Shown here in pieces: positions 1-5,282 of a stretch of 10,767 bases of DNA; the first letter of the stretch is position 1, and the number at the start of each line of letters is the position of its first letter. Location of the stretch: positions 1 through 10,767 of the forward strand of contig JAUXBQ010000080.1 of NCBI GenBank assembly GCA_030619365.1, read 5' to 3'. Below the pieces are notes generated by a model that made no database searches, had not been told where the DNA came from, and was given only the letters and a program-made list of their open reading frames with translations. The position numbers and the translations under genes are program-made. This DNA comes from a candidate division FCPU426 bacterium (GTDB taxonomy: Bacteria; Oederibacteriota; JAAXVQ01; JAUVAV01).

Positions 1-180
1 CCGGAGTATACAGGGACCGCGACGCGCAGCGTGACGCCGACGCAGACGTTGACGGGCACTCCGGAGTATACAGGGACCGCGACGCGCAGCGTGACGCCGA
101 CGCGGACATTGACGGGCACGCCGGAGTATACAGCGACCGCGACGCGCAGCGTGACGCCGACGCAGACATTGAATTTCACT
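1..180 (+). repeat. Three 60-bp in-frame tandem repeats
   Basis: Units 1-60, 61-120 and 121-180 each begin CCGGAGTATACAG. Units 1 and 2 differ at only about three positions; unit 3 diverges mainly in its last 12 bases. Since 60 is a multiple of 3, gain or loss of units keeps the frame. The array probably continues to the left of the window. Near-identity at the nucleotide level points to recent duplication or homogenisation. Confidence 0.9.
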
Positions 181-252
181 GCTACATCAACAGCCACACC
201 TACTGATACGCCTACTTATACAGTAACGCCAACAGCAACAAATACACCGTAA
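1..252 (+). CDS. C-terminal end of a Thr/Pro-rich repeat surface protein (5' partial)
   Basis: The reading frame is open from the first base of the window and ends at a TAA (250-252), so this is the last 83 residues of a longer protein. It is almost entirely Thr, Pro, Ala and small residues: three 20-residue repeats of the type PEYTGTATRSVTPTQTLTGT, then a degenerate TPT/TAT tail ending in TNTP. Low-complexity Thr/Pro tracts like this are typical of extended, often glycosylated stalks or linkers in secreted or cell-surface proteins; that role is inference. No LPXTG, PEP-CTERM or other sorting motif precedes the stop, and there is no terminal hydrophobic segment. The catalytic or adhesive part, if any, lies upstream of the window. 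The GTG at 31 is internal to the repeat and is not a credible start. The following export lipoprotein and sugar transferase suggest a cell-surface locus. Confidence 0.7.
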   Translation, partial: PEYTGTATRSVTPTQTLTGTPEYTGTATRSVTPTRTLTGTPEYTATATRSVTPTQTLNFTATSTATPTDTPTYTVTPTATNTP

Positions 253-439
253 GAACTGTTTTAAATATGGATAGTGATTAATTAGCTGCGTTTGGCTAGA
301 AAGATTCTCTCAAGCCAGGGAAAGAATCATATGCGGTAACTGCAAATATAAAAAAACATCGAGGTGTTTTGTGTTTAAAACTAAGGGTAAATCCCCCTAC
401 CAGGAGAAGAGGCGGCTTGTTCAGGGAATAGGAATAAAC
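253..439 (+). other. Intergenic region upstream of the export lipoprotein
   Basis: AT-rich spacer between the repeat-protein gene and the lipoprotein start chosen at 440. It contains one imperfect hairpin: GATTCT (303-308) pairs with AGAATC (323-328), with CTC/GGG inside and a six-base loop. No T-run follows, so it is not a typical intrinsic terminator. No convincing promoter was seen. A GTG at 371 opens the lipoprotein frame but would put about 23 charged residues in front of the signal peptide. Confidence 0.4.
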
Positions 440-1132
440 ATGAAGCTAAACATACTGCTATGCTTCAGCATATTATTTATAACTGGATGTGCCGGTCCGA
501 TGATGCGTCCGGTAAAAGTGTATTCGTTGTCTCAGGCAAAGACTGCTCACCCCCAGATGGACAAATCGCAATATATCCTGCAACTGGGCGATGAAATTGA
601 AGTTAAATTTTATTACCAACAGGATTTAAACGAATACCAGGCTATACGTCCGGATGGCAAAATATCTTTACAGCTCAGTGAGGATATTCAAGCAGCGGGT
701 GTGACTGCGGAAGCCTTGGCTAAGACGATTACTCATAAATACCGTAGAATTCTCAGACGTCCAGAAACTGCGGTTATTGTTAAAAAGATCGTTAAAGCAA
801 AGATTTTTATCGGGGGTAGAGTACGGAACCCGGGCGTTATGGAAGTGGAAAGCACTCTCACGGCCTTGCAGGCCATCTTTCAGGCCGGAGGTTTTAGTGA
901 TTCGGCGGAACTGCGCGAGGTCCTTCTAATTCGCCGGGAAAACAACACGCTGAAACCCCAAACATATAAGTTGAACTTAGAGGAACCTAATAACGATATT
1001 TTACTTCACCCCTACGATATTGTTTATATTCCTCCCAGTCCCATTTCCCAGGTCAATTCATTCGTTGAAGAGTACATCAACAAGCTTATTCCTGTTTCAT
1101 TCGGTTTGACGTACCAAATTAATAGGTTTTAA
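440..1132 (+). CDS. Polysaccharide export outer-membrane lipoprotein (Wza/SLBB family)
   Basis: Predicted outer-membrane lipoprotein that forms or caps the export channel for an extracellular polysaccharide. Starting at ATG 440 the product (230 residues) begins with a classical lipoprotein signal peptide, MKLNILLCFSILFITGC, with lipobox ITGC and Cys17 as the lipidated residue. A GGA-rich Shine-Dalgarno lies just upstream, so I prefer this start to GTG 371. Residues about 45-118 match the Poly_export domain (YILQLGDEIEV, then RPDGKISL), and residues about 120-166 match one SLBB domain (IFIGGRVRNPGVMEV, then LQAIFQAGGF). The C-terminus (VEEYINKLIPVSFG) resembles the tail of export proteins in exosortase-type polysaccharide loci. 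It is much shorter than E. coli Wza (about 379 residues) and has a single SLBB domain. The downstream phosphoglycosyl transferase supports a polysaccharide locus. Family is clear; the exact polymer is unknown. Confidence 0.88.
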   Translation: MKLNILLCFSILFITGCAGPMMRPVKVYSLSQAKTAHPQMDKSQYILQLGDEIEVKFYYQQDLNEYQAIRPDGKISLQLSEDIQAAGVTAEALAKTITHKYRRILRRPETAVIVKKIVKAKIFIGGRVRNPGVMEVESTLTALQAIFQAGGFSDSAELREVLLIRRENNTLKPQTYKLNLEEPNNDILLHPYDIVYIPPSPISQVNSFVEEYINKLIPVSFGLTYQINRF

Positions 1133-1455
1133 CTTGTATTGTTTGGATTTTTGCACGCTCTGTAGAAGATCCGTCATTTCCGAGGAGGCGGTGGCTCTGC
1201 TGCGGAGGATGGACACTTGGCTCGCACCGGTTAGAACGATAAAGGTCATTCCTTGCGGTCGCACTGACCGAAAGGATAGAGCACACTTTGTGTGGCCGTT
1301 CCAACATGATAGAGCATGAACAGATAGGGAGATTCCTGCGGCCGCTGGAGAGCTCCATGCTTTTAGCGGCCTGAGATTGATATCAAATGGTTGGCGGGGG
1401 TTGAAAGCCTTAGGAAAGAGCGCCGGTACTTGGCTGACTAAGGAGGTGAGAAATT
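1133..1455 (+). promoter_or_regulatory. Hairpin-rich leader upstream of the sugar transferase
   Basis: A 323-bp stretch without a convincing gene; small frames in it match no family I know. It holds four consecutive potential hairpins: 1251-1275 (CCTTGCGGTC paired with GACCGAAAGG, one mismatch), 1282-1294 (CACAC-TTT-GTGTG), 1340-1371 (GGCCGCT paired with AGCGGCC) and 1408-1443 (CCTTAG paired with CTAAGG). The last stem includes the 5' half of the Shine-Dalgarno AAGGAGG at 1440-1446, so folding could limit translation of the next gene. The string GATAGAGCA occurs twice (starting 1275 and 1308). I could not match it to a known riboswitch class. A structured 5' leader is inference. Confidence 0.35.
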
Positions 1456-2511
1456 ATGAGGGCCGTCGATCAATCACTAAGTGATAAAATCGAAGACCGA
1501 CGCAATCTTTACCGGCGAAAAATTTATAAAAAAAAGATCCTGCTGATCGGCTGCTGCCACGAAACCCATACTATTGCGGAGAACCTGTCGAGGATTTCCG
1601 ACGAATATTTGGTAGTAGGTTGCATGAGCACAAGCAACCGTGACCCCGTCCCTTACGTGCCCGATACTACCTTACATATTTTCGGCGAACTTAGGGAGAT
1701 GGAGATTTTTTTAAATCTAATCCCGCTTAAAATCAACATCATCATTTTGGCTGATCCCGAAATCCGGCACCATCAAGTGCTTAAGATCCTGGGCTTGGCG
1801 CGGAAATACGGCGTGGAACTATGGACCATTCCTATGTTGGCCAATGCCTTTGTGGGGGACTTGAGATTTTTCAGCTTTTATGGTCATCCGGTCATCAAAA
1901 TTATGGATAACAAGATCCCCAGGCATAAATTGATATGGAAAACCGCCTTCGACTATATCGGTGCGCTGCTGGGATTATTGGTCAGCTTTCCTATACTTTT
2001 ATTAATCGCCCTGCTCATAAAATTGACTTCAACTGGCCCGATATTGTACCGGCAGGAGCGGGTGGGAAAGAACGGCAAGGTTTTCAAGGTCATTAAGTTC
2101 CGCAGTATGCTCGTTAATGCCGACAGCACCAAGTTGGCGTTTTTTAGCCAGATCAATGATAGCCAGGTAACCCCCCTCGGCAGGTTTCTGCGGAAAACCC
2201 ATCTCGACGAGTTGCCCCAGCTTTTTAATATATTCGAGGGAACCATGAGCATCGTTGGTCCGCGACCGGAAAGATCCATTTATGTAGAAGAATATACTAG
2301 TTATATGCCTTTTTACAATGATCGTTTTGTCATCAAGCCGGGTATCACGGGAATGGCCCAGGTTTATGGTGCCTACCATTCCAAGGCGGAAGAAAAACTG
2401 ATTTTTGACCTGAATTATATACATAATCTCAACCTATTCCTTGATATCAAAATCTGCCTGCGTACGCTTTGGATCGAGATTAAAAGCCTGTTGCTTTTCT
2501 GGAAAAACTAA
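1456..2511 (+). CDS. Undecaprenyl-phosphate sugar-1-phosphate transferase (bacterial sugar transferase family)
   Basis: Predicted monotopic phosphoglycosyl transferase that moves a sugar-1-phosphate from a nucleotide sugar to undecaprenyl phosphate, the first membrane step of exopolysaccharide or O-antigen repeat-unit synthesis. The C-terminal catalytic domain (about 165-351) has one membrane-embedded segment (FDYIGALLGLLVSFPILLLI, 165-184), YRQERVGKNGKVF, KFRSM, the Asp-Glu pair in LDELPQL (D251, E252), SIVGPRPE (265-272) and KPGITGMAQV (294-303). Residues about 25-155 look like the Rossmann-type domain (KKILLIGCC) found in front of this domain in WbaP/EpsE-like enzymes. The usual four or five N-terminal transmembrane helices are missing: 351 residues against roughly 450-480. 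ATG 1456 is well supported by AAGGAGG eight to nine bases upstream. Sugar specificity cannot be told from sequence. Confidence 0.9.
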   Translation: MRAVDQSLSDKIEDRRNLYRRKIYKKKILLIGCCHETHTIAENLSRISDEYLVVGCMSTSNRDPVPYVPDTTLHIFGELREMEIFLNLIPLKINIIILADPEIRHHQVLKILGLARKYGVELWTIPMLANAFVGDLRFFSFYGHPVIKIMDNKIPRHKLIWKTAFDYIGALLGLLVSFPILLLIALLIKLTSTGPILYRQERVGKNGKVFKVIKFRSMLVNADSTKLAFFSQINDSQVTPLGRFLRKTHLDELPQLFNIFEGTMSIVGPRPERSIYVEEYTSYMPFYNDRFVIKPGITGMAQVYGAYHSKAEEKLIFDLNYIHNLNLFLDIKICLRTLWIEIKSLLLFWKN

Positions 2512-2768
2512 AAAAAGCTACGTTGCTGCTATCAGTTCCTTCGTGATGCTGCGGGAGTTTCTGGGAAAATAAACCGCCGCGGTGTGCGGCATTTCCTTGC
2601 CAGAGTAGTTCCTCCTTTCTGATTCCGGCGCACGGAAATTATTGAGTAAAATTCAGGAGAGCGAATTATAGGCAGAGTATTTCAGGTCAAAAGTCCTTGC
2701 CAGGTACTTTTTTTCGTCGTAAACTATTATGGATTAATTTTAGCTGATCTGAGAAAGGATATTCCCGG
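2512..2768 (+). other. Intergenic region before the ROK kinase
   Basis: A spacer of 257 bp marking the change from the AT-richer polysaccharide block to the GC-richer housekeeping block. It contains a small perfect hairpin, GCCGC (2576-2580) with GCGGC (2586-2590) and a five-base loop, followed by ATTTCC rather than a clear T-run, so at most a weak terminator for the sugar transferase. A possible promoter lies at 2697-2725. No ORF in it looks real. Confidence 0.4.
2697..2725 (+). promoter_or_regulatory. Candidate sigma70-type promoter for the ROK kinase operon
   Basis: TTGCCA at 2697-2702 (five of six to the -35 consensus) is followed after exactly 17 bases by TAAACT at 2720-2725 (four of six to the -10 consensus). 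The predicted start would lie about 35 bases upstream of the GTG at 2769. Matching by eye only. Confidence 0.3.
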
Positions 2769-3770
2769 GTGACCCCAGTCTATCTTGGCATTGATCTGGG
2801 CGGAAGCAACATCACGGCCGCACTCATTACCTCCAGCGGAAAATTGCTTCGCCTGGAAAAAATTAAGACCCACTCGCACGAAGGAGTCCGCAAAACAATC
2901 GCGCGGGTCGTAGACTTGGCCCGCCTGGTACAGGTGGCCGCCAGTGTGCCTAGTCGTCAGGTCAAGGCCGTTGGCATCGGAGTGCCGGGCGTAATCTCCT
3001 GCAAAAGCGGCGTGGTTCGGTTTTCCCCGAATCTGCCGGGGTGGAAAAACGTGCCTTTGGCGGCTAAAATCAAAGCTGCCTTGAAAAAGCCCATTGTTAT
3101 GGACAATGACGCCAATGTTGCGGCTTACGGCGAAAAGTGGATGGGCGCAGGGAAGAAATACAATCATGTGGTGGTGTACACCCTGGGAACAGGTGTGGGC
3201 GGTGGCGTCATCGTGGACAGCAAGCTGCTGCACGGTTATAGCGACGGCGCCGGGGAACTCGGTCACATGACCATTCTGCCCGAGGGACCGCGCTGTAATT
3301 GCGGCAACCGGGGCTGCCTGGAGGCGCTGGTTTCGGGCACGGCCATAGCCCGGGAAGGCCGGCGGGCGGTCAAGGAGCATCCCAAATCGGCCTTGGCCCG
3401 TCTTTGCGAAGGCCGGGCCGACCTGGTGACCTCCAAGCTGGTTTTTCAGGCGGCCAGCGCCGGTGATGTGACCGCGAAAAACATTGTTGCGCAAACCGGA
3501 CGATTTTTGGGAATCGCGGTGGCCAATATCATCAATTTGTTGAACCCGGAAGCAGTGATCATCGGAGGCGGCGTTTCCAAGGCCGGGGAGGATCTGCTGA
3601 AGCACGTTCGCCGGGAAGCGGGGCGTCGCAGCATGGATGATCTCGGCAAGGGTGTAAAAATCGTCGCAGCCAAGCTGGAAGACCGGGCAGGCGTGTTCGG
3701 GGCGGCCCGTCTCGCCATGCAAAACTCGCATTACCAGGCCGAAGGAGGAAGGAAACGGCGTCATGAATAA
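2769..3770 (+). CDS. ROK-family sugar kinase (glucokinase-like)
   Basis: Predicted cytoplasmic ATP-dependent sugar kinase, most likely a glucokinase giving glucose-6-phosphate. Residues 5-13 (YLGIDLGGS) form the first phosphate-binding loop. MDNDANVAA (111-119) carries the likely catalytic base D114. TLGTGVGGG (138-146) is the second phosphate loop. GAGELGH (160-166) and CNCGNRGCLEAL (176-187) give the ROK zinc site (H166, C176, C178, C183). IIGGGVS (264-270) closes the ATP site. There is no N-terminal helix-turn-helix, so it is a kinase and not a NagC/XylR-type repressor. Length (333 residues) is slightly above the usual 300-325 because of a basic tail, GGRKRRHE, that overlaps the next gene by 8 bp. 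GTG 2769 follows AAAGGA at a suitable distance. Other hexoses or N-acetyl-hexosamines remain possible substrates. Confidence 0.9.
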   Translation: MTPVYLGIDLGGSNITAALITSSGKLLRLEKIKTHSHEGVRKTIARVVDLARLVQVAASVPSRQVKAVGIGVPGVISCKSGVVRFSPNLPGWKNVPLAAKIKAALKKPIVMDNDANVAAYGEKWMGAGKKYNHVVVYTLGTGVGGGVIVDSKLLHGYSDGAGELGHMTILPEGPRCNCGNRGCLEALVSGTAIAREGRRAVKEHPKSALARLCEGRADLVTSKLVFQAASAGDVTAKNIVAQTGRFLGIAVANIINLLNPEAVIIGGGVSKAGEDLLKHVRREAGRRSMDDLGKGVKIVAAKLEDRAGVFGAARLAMQNSHYQAEGGRKRRHE

Positions 3771-4164
3771 AAAAATCATATTTATCGAGGACGATACAGA
3801 CACCCGGAATGCCGTTAAGTTTATACTGGAAGCGGAGAATTACGAGTTCTACGGCGCGGCCAGCGGTCCCGAGGGAATTGCCAAGATCACCAAATACAAT
3901 ATCGATCTGCTCCTGCTCGACATCATGATGCCGGGTATGGACGGCTTTGAGGTTTGCCGGGCCATTAAAAGCGAACCCACCATCGATTTGCCGATCATTT
4001 TTGTTTCCGCGAAATCCGAGGCCAAGGAGATCGCGCGCGGCTTCGCCCTGGGCGCGGATGATTACGTCATCAAGCCGTTCGAACCGTCCGACCTGGTTCA
4101 CCGGGTCAAGCGGGTGCTGGAAAAATACGAACGGGGAAACCACAACTCCGAGACCGCGGGTTAA
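3763..4164 (+). CDS. Stand-alone response regulator receiver domain (CheY-like)
   Basis: Single-domain receiver protein of 133 residues. The acidic pocket is E9-D10-D11, the phosphoacceptor is D53 in LLLLDIMMPGMDG, the switch residue is S82 (FVSAKSE) and the conserved lysine is K104 (KPFEPSD). It ends soon after the last receiver helix with a short polar tail, so there is no DNA-binding or enzymatic output domain. It would signal by binding a partner protein. Start ATG 3763 is inside the end of the ROK gene (8-bp overlap) and has a strong GGAGGAAGG upstream, so the two are probably translationally coupled. No histidine kinase is in the window, so the input is unknown. The link between a sugar kinase and an orphan receiver may be functional or only positional. 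Confidence 0.92.
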   Translation: MNKKIIFIEDDTDTRNAVKFILEAENYEFYGAASGPEGIAKITKYNIDLLLLDIMMPGMDGFEVCRAIKSEPTIDLPIIFVSAKSEAKEIARGFALGADDYVIKPFEPSDLVHRVKRVLEKYERGNHNSETAG

Positions 4165-4167
4165 ATG

Positions 4168-4206
4168 GCCGGATGGTCCGGCTCCCGCCGCCTGTCCGCC
4201 GGGGAG
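4168..4206 (+). promoter_or_regulatory. Hairpins between response regulator and metallopeptidase
   Basis: Three bases after the response-regulator stop is a perfect hairpin, GCCGGA-TGG-TCCGGC (4168-4182). Next to it CTCCC (4182-4186) can pair with GGGAG (4202-4206), which is the Shine-Dalgarno of the next gene. No T-run follows, so attenuation of translation or transcript stabilisation is more likely than termination. Paired by eye; function inferred. Confidence 0.3.
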
Positions 4207-4214
4207 TGACCAGG

Positions 4215-4619
4215 GTGAATATTTCCCACCAGCAGTTTGAAGAGATCATTCGAACCTCCTTTCAAAAGATTCCCCCCCAGTTTAGGCAATACCTGGAAAA
4301 CGTGGCCTTTGTCCTGGAAGAAACGCCGGACGCTGAATTGCGCCGTGAGCTTCAATTGCGTCCGAATGACGAATTGTTGGGACTCTACCAGGGCGTTCCC
4401 CGCACCCGCCGGGGAGCCGGATTCGGCAATGCCTTGCCGGATAAAATTACCTTTTACCGCCTGGCCCTGCAAGACCGCTGTGAAAACGCGGAGGCCCTGC
4501 GGGAGGAAGTGTTGGACGTGCTCAAACACGAGATCGGCCATCATTTCGGTATGGATGAAGCCCAGTTGGAGTCCATCGAAGGGCGCCGCCCCATACTGGC
4601 CCGGAGGAACAGGGGATGA
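4215..4619 (+). CDS. Small HEXXH metallopeptidase (zincin-like family, PF06262 type)
   Basis: Predicted zinc metallopeptidase of the small, widely conserved but poorly characterised 'metallopeptidase family protein' group. The zinc motif HEIGHHFGMDE (105-115) has ligands H105 and H109, catalytic E106 and likely third ligand D114. LGLYQGVPRT (55-64) and KITFYR (77-82) are also conserved in the family. I start it at GTG 4215 because GGGGAG lies eight bases upstream and the product then begins VNISHQQFEE, as relatives do; the in-frame ATG at 4173 sits in a hairpin, lacks a good ribosome-binding site and adds 14 unconserved residues. Length 134 residues is normal. It overlaps dtd by 4 bp (ATGA), implying coupled translation. 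No signal peptide is seen, so cytoplasmic. Physiological substrate unknown. Confidence 0.85.
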   Translation: MNISHQQFEEIIRTSFQKIPPQFRQYLENVAFVLEETPDAELRRELQLRPNDELLGLYQGVPRTRRGAGFGNALPDKITFYRLALQDRCENAEALREEVLDVLKHEIGHHFGMDEAQLESIEGRRPILARRNRG

Positions 4620-5068
4620 AGGTGGTCATTCAGCGCGTGACTCGCGCCCGCGTGACGGTTTCCGGCCGGGAAGTCGCCTCCCTGGACCGTGGCTTTTTAT
4701 TGCTGGTCGGCGTGTCAACGCAGGATACGGAGGCGGACGCCGCGAGCCTGGCCCGCAAGATCAGCGGTCTGCGGATATTTGAAGATACGGAAGGCAAGAT
4801 GAACCTGGGATTGGATGAAGTGCGCGGCGAAATCCTGGCCGTGCCGCAATTCACGCTGCTGGGCGATTGCCGCCGGGGTCGTCGCCCGGATTTTAATCAG
4901 GCTGCCCGGCCGGAGCAGGGGCAGGCGCTTTTTGAGGCGCTGTGCCGGGTGCTGGTGGCCATGGGCTGCGGGGTGAAAAAAGGCGCCTTCCAGGAGCACA
5001 TGCAGGTCGAACTCGTGAACGACGGCCCGGTTACGCTGATCCTGGATTCGAAAGAATTTAAAAAATAG
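4616..5068 (+). CDS. dtd: D-aminoacyl-tRNA deacylase
   Basis: Cytoplasmic proofreading enzyme that hydrolyses D-aminoacyl-tRNAs (and glycyl-tRNA-Ala) and recycles tRNA. The whole 150-residue protein matches the DTD family: MKVVIQRVTRARV at the start, GLRIFEDTEGKMN (51-63), QFTLLGD (78-84), KGRRP-like RGRRPDF (87-93) and the cross-subunit Gly-cisPro motif NDGPVT (135-140). The first signature, usually SQFTL, reads PQFTL here (P77 in place of Ser), and the segment before the second reads FQEHM (125-129) where many relatives have FGADM. The Thr of the motif (T80) is kept, so I expect it to be active. The start is fixed by the ATGA overlap with the metallopeptidase stop and the AGGGG just before it. 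The stop codon directly abuts a large inverted repeat. Confidence 0.95.
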   Translation: MKVVIQRVTRARVTVSGREVASLDRGFLLLVGVSTQDTEADAASLARKISGLRIFEDTEGKMNLGLDEVRGEILAVPQFTLLGDCRRGRRPDFNQAARPEQGQALFEALCRVLVAMGCGVKKGAFQEHMQVELVNDGPVTLILDSKEFKK

Positions 5069-5265
5069 ATCGCGAAGAGCACGAAGAAAAGAAATCCACG
5101 AAGGACACGAAGGGAAAGAATGACCACGAAGAGCACGAAGAAATACAAAGTAAGTAAGGATTACAGCCTATAAAGCTTTGTGATTTTAAACCCTTTATTA
5201 TTTCGTCTTTCTTCGTGTCCTTCGTGATCCTCTTTTTCTTTACTTCGTGCTCTTCGTGGATGATC
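5068..5265. repeat. Long imperfect inverted repeat of CACGAAG units
   Basis: The gap between dtd and the nuclease gene is filled by an element whose two ends are complementary. On the left are CGAAGAGCACGAAG (5073-5086), CACGAAGGACACGAAG (5097-5112) and CCACGAAGAGCACGAAG (5124-5140). On the right are CTTCGTGTCCTTCGTG (5211-5226) and CTTCGTGCTCTTCGTGG (5243-5259). The outer and inner pairs nest, and GATC occurs at both outer ends (5068-5071, 5262-5265). The centre (about 5141-5210) is AT-rich and codes for nothing I recognise. Similar CACGAAG repeats are scattered between genes of many environmental bacteria; a MITE-like or transposase-mobilised origin is inference. Transcribed, it would form a long stem and might terminate or protect the dtd transcript. 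Confidence 0.85.
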
Positions 5266-5282
5266 CTTTTTGAAGGTAGGTT

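Noticed and set aside
1..180. CRISPR array
   Set aside because: Repeats are contiguous, in frame and without unique spacers; they encode a Thr-rich peptide repeat.
1187..1198. GGCGGTGGCTC resembling the RfaH ops element GGCGGTAGNNT
   Set aside because: Mismatches at conserved positions (G for A, C for the final T) and location between genes instead of at the operon head; too weak to call.
1134..1319. Short plus-strand frame (61 codons) between the lipoprotein and the sugar transferase
   Set aside because: TTG start, no ribosome-binding site, no recognisable similarity; the DNA is better explained by hairpins.
1381..1455. Possible c-di-GMP (GEMM) riboswitch
   Set aside because: A GAAAGCC-like string and a nearby GGCTGACTAAGG look faintly similar, but the conserved core and tetraloop receptor arrangement are not there.
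2727..3803. Long open frame on the minus strand (358 codons) opposite the ROK gene
   Set aside because: The plus strand here encodes a complete ROK kinase with all motifs; the minus frame shows no known motif and is an expected by-product of GC-rich codon usage.
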